Of a stretch of DNA of 64,000 bases, positions 23,459 to 36,100 are shown in pieces. Under the pieces are notes generated by a model. The model worked only from the letters and a program-made list of their open reading frames with translations. It was not told where the DNA came from and did not search any database. The first letter of the stretch is position 1, and each line of letters begins with the position of its first letter. The translations under genes were made by a program, and so were the position numbers. The stretch spans positions 16,742,294-16,806,293 of the forward strand of contig NC_054536.1 in assembly GCF_017654505.1 (NCBI RefSeq), in the 5' to 3' direction. Source of the stretch: Polyodon spathula (Eukaryota > Chordata > Actinopteri > Acipenseriformes > Polyodontidae).

Positions 23459-24553
23459 GAGTCAGTGGAGTGAGAGTTGCAGTGCAGTAATATGGGAGAA
23501 GCGAGGCAGAGAGAACACCAGTTGAGCAGCGGAGTTCTTGCACCCTTATAGTAACTGATATAGAAGAATCAGACGCTGGCAACTACCATGCTTTTTGAAA
23601 ATCTCACATTGTTTCATCTACAGGAAATCATCAGTCAAAACATTTGGGTTTAACAGAATCCACAGCTGCTGTGTGCTGCAGTTGAAATGGATGTTAGATA
23701 TAAGAAAGAATGGAAATGTAGATGTACACCTGTTCGTGTTCAGTTTTCTTTTCCTTGGAGTTTGGGGTGCACAATAAATAACTCAACTATTCTTTAAATG
23801 TCAGGAATCTAAGGCCTCTTTTAAATATACAACAAATATTTTTTTTTTAAAAGTTCCCTACTGTGTAACATTTTACAGTCACTTGTCTGTTCAATTTGTG
23901 TGCAATTAAATTTCCTAACAAAATGGGTTGGATTGTACAATTTACCTTGATTCAACAGCCACTGGTGTGTGCTTGCGTAAAAGCTACAGGTGTTATGCCA
24001 AATACTGTCTTAGGAAGAAAAAAGTCTAATTTTTAGTCAGTGCGCTTGTACATGCGTAGTTGATGCCATCTTGTAATCTTGTCTGCTAAAAACAGTCTCA
24101 TTTCAATGTTTTGCATTGAAATTCTAATGATGGAAAGGTGAACACAAGAGCCAGTTTCTCTTCAAGATGTGTGACACTATTCTGCTACAGTAGTAAATGC
24201 ACTAATTATCAGTACAATGTTCTTCGATCTTCCAAAGAATGTAAAGCAAATTACATATCCAATGAATATGGTTCTACAATATATTGCACATAATTACTTT
24301 ATTATTACAATTGCACTGGAGTGACAAATACATCTAGGAGACACTATTTGGCAAAGCAAATACCCTTTCCTCCCATAGTGATATTGGTTTGAAATAAAAA
24401 ATGACATTGGCAGGGCAAAAGCCCTACATGAAAATTCTGTGTGTTGGAAGATAGTGTTGACAGGTAGAGAAAATCCTTTGTTTGGGGGTTGTGGTGGAGG
24501 TGAGTGTAACCTGTCCTCTGTTGTGCGTATGCTCTGCGTATACTCTGTGTATT
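23459..24553. other. Spacer between CR1-3 and CR1-2
   Basis: The first 90 bases continue the L2-type scrap's 3' flank (matched at 48,926-49,020 in unit B). The rest is AT-rich DNA matched by 49,020-50,000 with scattered substitutions and indels. It probably runs into the left part of the gypsy-like LTR near 24,480. No gene is seen. Confidence 0.55.
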
Positions 24554-24623
24554 AAGAACATAAGAACATAAGAAAGTTTACAAACGAGAGGAGGCCACTC
24601 GGCCCATCTTGCTCTTTTGGTTG

Positions 24624-26177
24624 TTAGTAGCTTACTGATCCCAGAATCTCATCAAGCAGCTTCTTGAAGGATCCCAGGGTGTCAGCTTCAACAACATTAC
24701 TGGGGAGTTGATTCCAGACCCTGACAATTCTCTGTGTAAAAAAGTGCCTCCTATTTTCTGTTCTGAATGCCCCTTTGTCTAATCTCCATTTGTGACCCCT
24801 GGTCCTTGTTTCTTTTTTCAGGCTGAAAAAGTCCCTTGGGTCGACACTGTCAGTACCTTTTAGAATTTTGAATGCTTGAATTAGGTCGCCACGTAGTCTT
24901 CTTTGTTCAAGACTGAACAGATTCAATTCTTTTAGCCTGTCTGCATATGACATGCCTTTTAAGCCCGGAATAATTCTGGTCGCTCTTCTTTGCACTCTTT
25001 CTAGAGCAGCAATATCTTTTTTATAGCGAGGTGACCAGAACTGCACACAATATTCAAGATGAGGTCTTACTAGTGCATTGTACAGTTTTAACATTACTTC
25101 CCTTGATTTAAATTCAACATTTTTCACAATGTATCCAAGCATCTTGTTAGCCTTTTCTATAGCTTCCCCACATTGTCAAGATGCAGACATTTCTGAGTCA
25201 ACAAAAACTCCTAGGTCTTTTTCATAGATTCCTTCTCCAATTTCAGTATCTCCCATATGATATTTATAATGTACATTTTTATTTCCTGCGTGCAGTACCT
25301 TACACTTTTCTCTATTAAATGTCATTTGCCATGTGTCTGCCCAGTTCTGAATCTTGTCTAGATCATTTTGAATGACCTTTGCTGCTACAACAGTGTTTGC
25401 CACTCCTCCTACTTTTGTGTCGTCTGCAAATTTAACAAGTTTGCTTACTATACCAGAATCTAAATCATTAATGTAGATTAGGAAGAGCAGAGGACCTAAT
25501 ACTGATCCCTGTGGTACACCACTGGTTACCACACCCCATTCTGAGGTTTTTCCTCTAATCAGTACTTCCTGTTTTCTACATGTTAACCACTCCCTAATCC
25601 ATGTACATGTGTTTCCTTGAATCCCAACTGCGTTCAGTTTGAGAATTAATCTTTTGTGCGGGACTTTGTCAAAAGCTTTCTGGAAATCTAAATAAACCAT
25701 GTCATATGCTTTGCAATTATCCATTATCGATGTTGCATCCTCAAAAAAATCAAGCAAGTTAGTTAGACACGCTCTCCCTTTCCTAAAACCATGTTGACTG
25801 TCTCCCAGGACCTTGTTACCATATAGGTAATTTTCCATTTTGGATCTTATTATAGTTTCCATAAGTTTGCATATAATAGAAGTCAGGCTTACTGGTCTGT
25901 AGTTACCTGGTTCAGTTTTGTTTCCCTTTTTGTGGATCGGTATTACGTTTGCAATTTTCCAGTCTGTCGGTACCACCCCTGTGTCAAGAGACTGCCGCAT
26001 GATCTTGGTTAGCGGTTTGTAAATTACTTCTTTCATTTCTTTGAGTACTACTGGGAGGATCTCATCCGGCCCAGGGGATTTGTTTATTTTAAGAGCTCCT
26101 AGTCCCTTTAACACTTCTGCCTCAGTTATGCTAAAGTTATTTAAAACTGGATAGGAACTGGATGACATGTGGGGCAT
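24624..26177 (-). pseudogene. CR1-2 reverse transcriptase, interrupted
   Basis: Two open pieces, 26,177-25,176 and 25,142-24,624, belong to one reverse transcriptase that is about 96% alike by eye to the CR1-1 frame. It has GVPQGSVLGPLLF and FADDTKVGG. A single arginine codon of CR1-1 is a TGA stop here, just before QCGEAI. A poly-T length change near 26,235 shifts the frame upstream. Confidence 0.88.
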
Positions 26178-26460
26178 GTTGTCAGTATCTTCCTTTGTAA
26201 AAACTTGTGAAAAGTAATCATTTAATATATTTGCTTTTTTTTTTCTTCATCTATGATTTTGCCATTTGTATCTCTTAAACATTTAATCTCCTCTTTGAAT
26301 GTTCTCTTGCTGTTGTAATATTGGAAAAACATTTTGGAATTGGTTTTAGCTCCCTTAGCAATGTTCATTTCTATTTCTCTCTTGGCCTTTCTAACTTCCT
26401 TTTTGACTTGCGTTTGCAGTTCCGTGTACTCTTTCTGCGTACTTTCTTTTTGGTCCTTTT

Positions 26461-27410
26461 TTAATGCTCTATAAAGTGCCTTTTTTTGCTGAATATTTTT
26501 TTTTTTTTAATTGATCTATTAAACCATTTTGGCAATTTAGTTTTACATTTAGATTTGTCTACTTTAGGGATGTAATAGTTTTGTGCCTCTAGTACTACAT
26601 TTTTGAAGAACAACCATCCTTCTTCTGTGGGTGTTTTCTCTATTTTACTCCAATCTACTTCTGTTAGTCTCTGTTTCATACCTTCATAGTTTGCTTTTCT
26701 AAAATTGTAAACCTTAGCTTTAGTTATTACTTTTGGGGTTTTAAAAAACACTTCAAATGAGACCATGTTGTGGTCTGAGTTTGCCAGTGGTTCTCTGACC
26801 TCTGTTTTAGTTATTCTGTCTTCGTTATTTGAAAAGACTAAATCAAGGCATGCCTCCCCTCTTGTCGGTGCCTTGACAAATTGTGTTAGGAAGCAGTCGT
26901 TTGTCATTTCCACCATTTCAATTTCATCCTTCGTGCTACCCACCGGGTTTTCCCATTTTATATGGGGGAAGTTGAAATCCCCCATTAGTATGGCTTCTCC
27001 TTTGCTACACGCATTTCTAGTGTCATTGTATAACAGATTATTTTGCTCACCGTCTGAATCTGGCGGTCTATAGCATGCTCCTATTATTATACCCTTTGAA
27101 TTTTTGTCCGTTATTCTGACCCATATTGATTCGGCTTAATTTTCTTTGTCCAGGTTTAACACCTGGGCTTCAAGATTGTTTTTTATGTATAGCGCTGCCC
27201 CTCCTCCTCTTCTGTCCTGCCTGTCTTTCCTATACAGTGTATACCCACAAATATTATATTTGTCCCCATCACTTTCAGACAACCAAGTTTCTGTGACACC
27301 TATCACATCATAGTTACTTGTTAGTGCAATAGCTTCAAGTTCTAGAATTTTGTTTCTGATACTTCTAGCATTTAGATAAATACATTTAATGGTTGTCTTA
27401 CCTGAGTTGT
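26461..27410 (-). pseudogene. CR1-2 endonuclease region, frameshifted
   Basis: The C-terminal endonuclease part includes GDFNFPHIKWENP, LDLVFSN and NSDHNMVSFE. The last of these holds the family's catalytic SDH. The N-terminal part (GVTETWLSESDGD in CR1-1) is present but shifted. A long poly-A run in the coding strand near 26,500 breaks the link to the reverse transcriptase. Confidence 0.8.
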
Positions 27411-27462
27411 TGTTCTTGTTTTGATACGGTCTCCCTTCTGTTTTTTTGTTGATTTCTCCTTT

Positions 27463-28146
27463 CTAGTTTAAATGCTTCTGAACCTGCTCGAGGATTTTTT
27501 CTAAAAGTAGACTGGTTCCCTTGTTATTTAAGTGCAGTCCGTCCCGTCTATACAGACAGTCCTCGTTGTAGAATGTGGTCCAATGATCAAGACAGGTGAA
27601 GCCTTCCCGTGTGCACCACGTCTTCAGCCATGCGTTTTGATTAATTATTTCCACTGTCCATATGGTCCTTTGCAAGGTGCCGGTAGTATAGCAGAAAATA
27701 CCACAGTTTTTGTTGTCTGTTTTAATTTCCTTCCTAGCTCTCTGAATTTGTTTTGCAGGGATTTTGGTCTGTCTCTTCCAATGTTGTTTGTACCGATGTG
27801 GACGACTACTACCGGCTCGTCTCCTGTTCGTTCTAGGAGCCTGTCCACGTTCTCAGTGATGTGCTTGACCGAGGCTCCCGGAAGGCAGCACACTGTTGTA
27901 GTAAGGGGACCAAACTGCGAATTGAACTTGCTGTGTTTCTCAATATGGAGTCCCCAACAATCATGACCTCCCTTCTTTTTGCTGTCCGGTCACCACTGTC
28001 AATAGGGTCCTGGATGTTGTTCCTTTCGTTCTCTTGTTGTTGGTTCTGCTCATCAAAATTCTGAAGTGACTCAATTTTGTTGGTTGTTTTGATTTCTGGT
28101 GGTTGTGTTTGACAAAGTTTCTTTTTTTCCCGGCTTCTGCCTACCT
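27463..28146 (-). pseudogene. CR1-2 ORF1 esterase, 5' truncated and frameshifted
   Basis: Three overlapping frames carry one SGNH-esterase protein: VGDSILRNTA, VVVHIGTNNIGRDRP and DGLHLNNKGTS. Unlike CR1-1 it still has the catalytic-site histidine. The N-terminal CxxC region is lost to 5' truncation. Confidence 0.82.
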
Positions 28147-28341
28147 GGTCAGTGAAGGCGAATGCCCAGCCTGGCATCAGTGTTTGTACAGTAGTGTTTA
28201 GTTTAAACCTTTTATTTAGGCCACTGTTCCTGTTTGTGTATTTTTGTTAATTAAACATAAGCACCCAGTGCTTAAATTGCAGCTTCAAAGCCTCTGAGTC
28301 TCATTCCTGATGCTGTCCTGCTACATTTGGTGTCAGCGGTG
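28147..28341 (+). mobile_element. 3' end of a gypsy-like LTR with primer-binding site (unit A)
   Basis: The segment holds an ATTAAA signal and ends CCTGCTACA, followed by TTTGGTGTCAGCGGTGAGAT. The part starting TGGTGTCAG is the usual primer-binding-site form for vertebrate Ty3/gypsy elements primed by a leucine tRNA. Soon after the site the sequence jumps to DNA upstream of TRGV-a. In unit B, 3.2 kb lies between these two points. Confidence 0.6.
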
Positions 28342-28729
28342 AGATAATGATGGATCAGAATTAGTAAGGAGTTATTCAGTCAATCAGGCAATCCTAGCGT
28401 AACAACTTAAACATATTTATTGAATGTTCACCGCCTTTAAAAAAGGACTATAATTGTGAGAAAGTAACATTTAATCGAAAGAAGGCACTGCTAGCTTGAT
28501 TGGTGTTTGCGTGCATAATTTAAGATTGCTTTTAGACAGCTGAATCAAGAACCCGTCGTGTGCGAGTCACTTCCTCTTTGTCTGTACAATCTTGAGAAAC
28601 ACACCCCTTTGGAAAACTACAGACCAGAGAATGTTTGCAGCGATCTGTTTCAACTGGGCTCTGCTGGTACCTGCTAATTAAACCAAAGAAAGAAGTACTC
28701 TTCGCTGTCCTGTTGGTGTAGATTTCAAG

Positions 28730-29231
28730 ATGATTGGATTGAGCTTCTTTATGATTTTCATTACATTATTTTGTGAGTTTATCTATTTTTCATATAAACT
28801 AGCACTTGTAATATAACTTCAGATGCGTTACTAAACTAAACTCACGATAGAAGCAGCATTTTATCATGGTGATTCGGATGAATCGCATTATCACTTTTCT
28901 TCTATTATTTCAGATGGAGTGTTTTCTGTCTCTTTAGAACAGTCGCAGGTGTCTGTCACAAGACCAACAAGAAGAAGAGCAACTTTCAGCTGTAAAGCCG
29001 TCGGGTTCAACATTAATGATGCTTATATACATTGGTCTAGACAGAGACCTGGGGAAGGTTTAAAGAGGATATTGTACTACCAGAATGACGGAAAACATGA
29101 AAACGACCAAGGTTTTAATAAAGACCATTTCAAAGCTGAAAAACTAAGCGAGGAGTCCATCTGCAATCTCATTATAACCAGCGTGGAAGATAACGATGCT
29201 GGCAGTTATTATTGTGCTTATTGGGAATCAA
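28730..29231 (+). CDS. T-cell receptor gamma variable gene V-a, unit A (TRGV)
   Basis: Encodes a variable domain for the gamma chain of gamma-delta T-cell receptors. The leader exon is 28,730-28,772 (MIGLSFFMIFITLF). It is followed by a GT-AG intron and the V exon 28,914-29,231. The V exon has SLEQSQVSV, Cys23 in FSCKAV, Trp41 in IHWSRQRPGE, and Cys104 in SYYCAYWEST. The LEQ start, RPGE turn and CAYWE end resemble the TRGV9 type and fish TRGV. There are no stops. Two oddities are Ser where unit B and most V domains have Tyr after Trp41 (HWY), and a damaged heptamer downstream. It is probably an open but poorly rearranging gene. No J or C segments are in the window. Confidence 0.85.
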
Positions 29232-29270
29232 CATTGTGACTTAAAACGCAGCAGACGATCTACAGAAACC
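29232..29270 (+). promoter_or_regulatory. 23-bp-spacer recombination signal of V-a, unit A (defective heptamer)
   Basis: Heptamer CATTGTG, 23-bp spacer, nonamer ACAGAAACC. The third heptamer base is T instead of the near-invariant C of CAC, which RAG recombination depends on strongly. Unit B has CACTGTG at the same place. Confidence 0.88.
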
Positions 29271-30650
29271 TTTTTCATCCTGGCACAGAAACAGAAAGGT
29301 TGTTATAAGTATTATTATATTATACATTGTAAAGATCGATTAGCGTCCCCTTTTCTTAGATTACCTTCGGAAAACATCACCTGAGATAAAAAGGTTATGA
29401 TTATCCATCATTTAGGAATTTTTAAAGAACCATTATCTAAAATATAAAACCGCAGATTTCTAATTTGACCAAGTTTATTCATCAACATTCATAAGGAAAA
29501 TAAAAACGACCCAAAGACGCAAATCAAAAATACTTATTGTAAAACATGAACAACATTAACGTTACAAACTTAATTGTAAACACAATTAATAATCTCCACA
29601 TGTATACATCCAATGAATTGTGCATGAAAGACATCTAATTAGTATTTTTTAATATCAGATGCAATTAGTAATACAACTTTTAAAAAGGCATGGATTTTAA
29701 GAATGCTTAAAATTCAGCAAAATTCACAGTGGACAGCGTATCCATCTCTCAACGTCATTGTTTCCGCCTTTATGGAGAGGTGGCGCCTGTAGAAAGTACG
29801 CAGACCAGGCAAAAAAAAAAAAAAAATCCCTTTCCACAGTACAGTCACCAGAGGGTTAACAAACTCGCCACTTCCATTCCAGACCTTTCATTAATTAACC
29901 CAATTAAACCCCTGGCCAATGCCTCGAACATATACTTATTACACCGTCAATAGAACGGCGGCCCCTTCTTATTTAAAATAGTAAAGGTTATGTTGCTATA
30001 TACAAAAGAAAGGTTTATGTAAAGTGCTTTTCTTTTAAACATTTCAGTTGTGCTTACTATTCTAAGTAAAAGATACAGCTTGGTTTTATTTTGGTTTCTT
30101 AGTTTAGCATGAGGTCTATATTTATGGAAACAATCACAATGTTGCCTGCCATTTAAAAAAAAGAAGGTTTTCAATTGAAGGTTGTTTGAACATGCCATGA
30201 AAATGTTGCTGCTATAAAGCTTGAAAATGAATGCAGAAATGAGTTAAGGTTTGAACGAAGGTCCTGTTTAAAGTCGATTTTACAATCAGCTCAAAAGGGG
30301 GGTTAATAAAAAATAAAAAATCTGTATCTCAAAAAGTATAGCAAATTAAGGAACCACGCTCGGCATACACATAGTCCCGGGCGTGTAGACGTGCAAGCAT
30401 TATGGCAATGCTAATGGAGGCCTAGTTTTACAGAAATGGAACCCGAAAGATAACGGTCTGACATCATTGATGTCTGACGTCGTTGCAGGCAGAGCAACAT
30501 GTGACTGTTGCATTGCACTGAATAGGGAGTCATGGGATATGTAGTTCAGCACACACGGGTCACATCTGTGTTTCTGTCTGGATTAAAATTGGTAATCAGT
30601 AATAATGTTTTTGTGCCTTCCACACTAGGGAAACATATATTTATAAGCAC

Positions 30651-30656
<6 letters not shown>
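29271..30656. other. 3' flank of TRGV-a, unit A
   Basis: AT-rich spacer nearly identical to 54,346-55,712 in unit B. Differences are mostly in A-run and microsatellite lengths. I see no gene. Confidence 0.65.

Positions 30657-30726
<70 letters not shown>
30657..30726. repeat. (AT)n microsatellite, unit A end
   Basis: About 70 bases of uninterrupted AT dinucleotides. The same tract is shorter at 55,713-55,771. Confidence 0.97.
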
Positions 30727-30731
<5 letters not shown>

Positions 30732-31146
30732 TGTTTGAGGATTTTTTTATTTCCCCCCTCACTTTTATTGTTCTGGTACTGACTGGAGTTCAACTATACC
30801 ACTGCATCCCACAAACAAATCTTTGTTGCTCTAGGCAGGTATTAAAACTGTTCACTGCTCTCTGATTTGACATAATAAAACGTAAACAATGACGGTGACC
30901 CTGTGTTTAATGTTACTTATTATACACCCTCTCCATTCTCAGGTACAGTCGTTTCTGTCCCCACCTCTCCAGCCTCATGGGCAGGGATTAACATTTTCAA
31001 CATTTCATTTGGCTTCAATAAATCTGTCAAACAAACAAACAAAAAACATTACATACGTGGTACATGTCTATTTCTTCTGTGCTTTTCAGTGTCGCAAGTT
31101 GTGTTTCCACAACTGCATTATGTGGCAGATGTGGTTGTTGTTTTCC
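30727..31146. other. Left flank of unit B
   Basis: Spacer between the (AT)n tract and the inverted repeat. It holds one copy of the 36-bp unit that is expanded at the window start (about 30,943-30,978). Matched at 55,772-56,192 in unit C. Confidence 0.65.
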
Positions 31147-32035
31147 AAAACAAAGGAAATTCAATGGCAAAAAACTTTGTTAAAGTAACGTTAAGGTTTG
31201 GTTGCAAAAGTCCAAAAGTTTAGGAAATCTCAAGTTAAGGTAGTCACGCAACCTTAACTCTGCACCCTTTTGTGTATGTTTCTTGTCACACTTCACTTTA
31301 CAAATGACATCATCAATGACATCACTAAGCACATGACATATTCTCCCCGAAAACTGGCCATACAGACATAACACTGGGAAATCACAGTCCTTGTGATTGG
31401 TAACATGTTCACTAACTCCATTAGCATTCCCATAATGCTTGTCAAGTTAATTATTTCACCAATGTTCTAAGTAAAACCAATAAACTCACAATACAGTAGT
31501 GCTATATAATAAATTTGAGACCTATGCATTACTGGAACTGAACAAGCAATATTTCTCCAAACGCTATCAGCCATATTCATACCAACAAAATTCTGTCTTT
31601 GCAACAATGGCTTTGTTATATAAACTGCACTGTTTCATGTGGTAAAAGGAGACACTGCATTTTCTGCAGTATGTATGCGTTTGCAATGTGATTAACCATT
31701 GTTCTTTCAAACTTTACAGTTGACTATGAATGCTTGCTAACATACTGTTACGTTGGAAGCCAATTACGTCATTAAAATGTTTAGGTACAATTGCAGATTT
31801 CTGCAGTTTCTGAACATGTTACCAATGACAAGGACAAAGTTTTCCCACTGTTATGTCTCTATGGCCAGTCTTTGGGGAGAATTTGTCATGTCGTTGCTGA
31901 TGTCAAGGGTAACGGGAAACATATACATAAGGGTGCAGTTAAGCTTGCGTGGCTACCTTAAGTTGCAATTTCCTAATCTTTTCCACTATTACAACAAAAT
32001 CTTAACGTTACTTCAAATAAGTTTTTCCCATTGAA
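31147..32035. repeat. Diverged fold-back inverted repeat (unit B)
   Basis: Same structure as in unit A. The left arm has several private substitutions and small deletions, for example loss of AATGCTGAAC context near 31,535. The right arm is almost unchanged from unit A. Confidence 0.7.
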
Positions 32036-33107
32036 AATATATACGTACTATATAGTTATAGTAATGAGCACAGGCGTTCTGGACCCGCTTTTCACTGCCA
32101 GAGGCTTCACAACGTGCAGCTGACGGCGCTGTCTGCGTACAGCCGAGCAGCAGGGGAGTGGGTTATGTTGGGGATTCATGTAATTCTACTATATTTGCAT
32201 TCATAGTTGTTCATTATTGCTTGCTTTTTTAAAAGAAATGTTCTATTCTTTCCCATATTTGGTTCAAGCAATTGATAATGGGTTTTGGGGGCGTGTCATC
32301 CTGGGAGGCAGGGTAGCGCTCCAGGGTGGGGAGAAGCTGCCTGCGACGGAGCGCAGGGAAGCGGTGAGCGATACTGAAACCGCTCTGTTGGGTTCCAGTT
32401 TGCTGCTTGTAAAACAGAGCTTTCACAGCATGCATCTATGGCCTGTCTTTGCTAGAACTCAACAACCAAGGCTGTCAGCACTGCTGTGTTTGACAATTCC
32501 AGGAAGCTGTTCTTTGGAATGCAGCAAGCACCTATATAGAAGTTTGAGAACATTGAGACAGGAAGAGGTTTGGGAAAACTGCTTTTACAGTGCAGGAAAC
32601 AGCCCCTAGGCCTGCTCAGAATTGATTTGTGCATCTCAGTAACGTAGGTGACTGAAAGCAGAGCTTTCCATTACACAAAGCTCATAGCCACGGGCACAGC
32701 ATATGTGTTGATATCACACATTGGAAGCCACTCAGTGATGGGGGAAAGAAAATAAACCCTTGGAAGTCACCAAGCCTTTTGAGCCACAGGTTTGCAGGAA
32801 TGTTCACATGACACCAGCCCCTTTAGCATCCTTTAATACTACAGCTGCACAGTACAATGTCTTTGAAGAGAAGGACCAATTGATATTGGAAATACAGGTC
32901 ATGGCTAAAAGCATCACATTCGTTTAGCAAGCAAAAGCATTGCAGAGCAAGTTACCGAAAGAGGACACAAATGTTAGCTTAAGACTGGAGGCATCCAATA
33001 CCCCAGACCTTACTCCGTTTATTCAGAGCCTTTGAAGCATCAATAAATGAAAGAGTGAGATCTAGCCACAAAAAACAACCCCACACACAAGTTTACACAT
33101 TCAAGTT
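32036..33107. other. Intergenic spacer 3' of ZPAX copy B
   Basis: The uninterrupted form of the region that carries CR1-1 in unit A. The empty site is near 32,158-32,165. No gene is recognised. Confidence 0.7.
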
Positions 33108-33113
33108 TTTATT
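33108..33113 (-). terminator. ZPAX copy B poly(A) signal AATAAA
   Basis: Minus-strand AATAAA 11 bases after the stop codon at 33,125-33,127, as in copy A. Confidence 0.8.
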
Positions 33114-33124
33114 AGAGAGAGTCA

Positions 33125-36100
33125 TCACACAGCTTTGGCAGCAAAAACTACAACAGCAAGTAGAAGAACTCCCACTGCAACTGCCAAGACTGGAATATAG
33201 GGGGCCAGATGAGTCTCACCTGAAAGCAGACAGACAATGGCAAGTATTAGGACCGTGAGGAAGCTACACAATACCCAACACGTCCACTGGGGAACGAGGC
33301 AGTGCTAGTTAGCAAACACAGCTATTGCTTACATTCTACACAGTGCCTGGGACAAGCATTTGATCTCTAGAAACTACAGCCCCTGCCTGTGCCATATTGG
33401 CTCTAGGTTCCCTTTGGAGCAATACATGAAGCTTGCCACGCAAGCGCCAAAGCGGCAGCAGTTTCCTACCCTTCTCCATCACCATGGAGATGGAACTCAA
33501 ATACAAAGGCAGGCAGGAGATTAGCATCTTTGTGCTTTACTGCTTACCGGCTGCTTCCCCCTCGGGTACAATTTGGACTGGTCCAGCAGAAGCATAGCCT
33601 TTGACAGAGTCAGCCAGCTCAACACTGCGGCCTGGAAGACATAACCCAAAAGGAGGCGTTAGATCCAAGGAGCAATTGAGAGTTTTATAGAACATACAAT
33701 GGGCATCCTATCTACTGCAGGAGAGGTCAGATACCATGCCTACCTGATCTTTTATCTCCAGCAGTACAGGTCTTATTGCAGACACCTGCCTTCTCAGAAG
33801 CACAAACCACAGCTAGACAATGGAAGTACATCTGCAAAACAGGAAGGGCAGGTCAGGCAGTTGGAGCCAGAGTTCAGTCAAACACACAGCCAGCCAATAT
33901 TTCAGCCTGTAAAAGCTATTCTAGAGCAGGACTGCCCCCCCCCCCCCCAAAACCTGGAGTAGCTGGATGTCCATTAACCCCAGGGTGAGACTGCAGATCA
34001 AAAGGCTCAGTATTGAGCTCGCCGAATGCCACCAACCTGTTGCCACAGGGCATGGTTTTCAACAGACAGAGCCTGGATCTCAAGCCTCTTCAGGTGGTGG
34101 GGGCTCTTTGCGAGAGCGCTGGCAGACACTGGGTGGAACTGGGTCTTGTAGGAGTCTCCACTGGCCAGGCAGCTGCAAAGAAGGAAGACACATTAGAAGG
34201 CAATGACACACTGGGTTTCAAGGCATGGCGCTTGATGGGTGAACAGGAGGCATGTATTTTAGGAAAGGACTGCATCCTAAAGCCGCCAAAGACTTACACG
34301 TTTGTTATTGTGACGATCGGTCAAATATGTGCCATGTGTTCAACTGAAAATAAACATTGCCACAAGATAAAGGGGCAGCGACATTAGGATTTCCAGGATC
34401 CAGGTAGCACTGCTAGTGCATGGCGGGAGAGGAAGGAGTGTCCGAGTCAGAAATCATTTAAAAAGTTATGGCGGTTTGACAATTAACCATGGCCAGGTTT
34501 GGTTGTTTCCTAGAGTAAGTGTGCAAATAAATTAGTTCATAGAACTACCTACTGCTGTGGAGGTCATGACGACCAGGTTCCCGGGATTGGGTTTGAAACA
34601 AAGAATGCTTAGGAGTTTTTCCTAGAGGATGGTACGATTACACGGACTTGGAACTAGATCTCAAGTTTACTTTGAGCACTGGAGAGAGAGAGAGAGAGAG
34701 TTTACTTATTTTTTCCCCCCTCAGTATAAGCTGCAGGGTTTTTTTTTTACTTGCCACGACTAATGACAATCCGAGTGTTTGCATGGAATGGAGAATGTTT
34801 CTTTCCTTACTGGTTCTCAAACCCCTGTGCTCAGTGAATATTGGGTTGTCATTTCTTCCCCATTGCTTGTACTGAATGCTTGGCTCGGTACAATGTTACA
34901 CTGGCTTGGTTCGTTTTGGGATGTGATCTTATGCAATAAATATTTATTGCATATTCCAAGACTAGTGGCATTCCAATGAATAGAAAGACCTTATTTCATG
35001 GTCTTTGACCATCTATTACTTGACCACCTCGAGTGGTCAGCAATTGATTGTGTACACTGAAGACAAATCATACAATACATTTATTGGGTGCAATATTTAT
35101 ACATGCAATTTGTTCACCACTATTGAATACCTTCATCCTAAAATGCAATTAGACTATGCTCTGATCTTCCCAGCAAGACGGTTATAGACCAGTTAATTGA
35201 CCAATTTGTTAGGTAAATTGCTATGTTGGCTTTGTCCATGGAACAAACACAGCTAGCAGCAGCAACATGTAGGATTCCTGAACACGAAACCTACCCAAAG
35301 AGTATGTAAAACTGGATACAGATAAGCATCAGTACCACAGTATAAATTAACCGTCTTTCAAACTGGGTAATGAGGTTTCAGCAAACCCTAGTTTAAAAAG
35401 AAATTGGGGTAAACACTCCAGTGCCTCAAAAAAAAAAAGAAAGGCCACATGTAGTTCCCACCAGAGGGAAAAGGCCATTGCACAGACAGGATTACAAGTC
35501 ACGTATATTTAGGCAGCCAGGTTATGATGCAATGCAACCGTTACTGCAAGTCCACAGCACAGTAAACATTAGCAAGCAAAGTTTAGCCCTCTGCCAAGCT
35601 GGCATAAAATGACAATGAAACTCCAGCTCAGTACTATCTGAGCGCTTACTCTTGTAGCCTCCACCCCCTTACCCATCAGTGATCAGGTCCCATTGAGGGG
35701 TGGCATCCAGTTCAGGGGTCTCTGTGGCCCAGCAGTCCTGCAGGATGAGGTGGTCAGCCAAGTTCTGGTGATGGAGGAGCCCAACCTCCAGGAACAAGGG
35801 CTCCAGCCCAGACTTGGACACAGGGAACTCGGGATAGAACTGGGAGAAGGTCACATCTGGTGGGAGGGGGAAGAGGAGAAAAGACAGACCGTCCATCACT
35901 GCTATGCTTTTACAGCTCTTTGTGCATAGCCACCATTCCTGGTGGGTAAGGGATCAAAAGACCAGAACAGAATTGGGCCATTAAAGTGAATTGAGAATGA
36001 AGGCATGTACCAGATACCAACCTCTTGCTAGACGGGCCTTCAGATTCAAGACATCCGTGGCTTTCTTCTGGCCTGGGAAACCAAGAATTGGAGTCATAGT

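Larger units (their letters stand above)
24554..28146 (-). mobile_element. CR1 LINE (CR1-2), 5' truncated inside ORF1
   Basis: Minus-strand CR1 with two octamer tail units at its 3' end. It keeps the endonuclease region that CR1-1 lost, so it shows the fuller layout: ORF1 (28,146-27,463), endonuclease (about 27,410-26,461), reverse transcriptase (26,177-24,624). The empty site is preserved in unit B (TGTGTATTTGTCAGTAAAGG near 50,000). It sits within the gypsy-like LTR. Several stops and frameshifts make it inactive. Confidence 0.92.
1..30726. repeat. Tandem segmental duplication, unit A
   Basis: This is the first copy of a repeated block: inverted repeat, ZPAX-like gene, DIRS remnant, L2-type scrap, LTR end, TRGV-a, and an (AT)n tract. 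The same order recurs in units B and C. Position offsets to unit B are about 30.8 kb at the left edge, 27.5 kb across the ZPAX gene and 25.1 kb at TRGV-a. The offset changes because three CR1 elements are present only here and a 3.2-kb segment is present only in unit B. The true left boundary lies outside the window. Confidence 0.93.

Noticed and set aside
30532..30738. Frame ending in repeated Tyr-Ile
   Set aside because: Translation of an (AT)n microsatellite.
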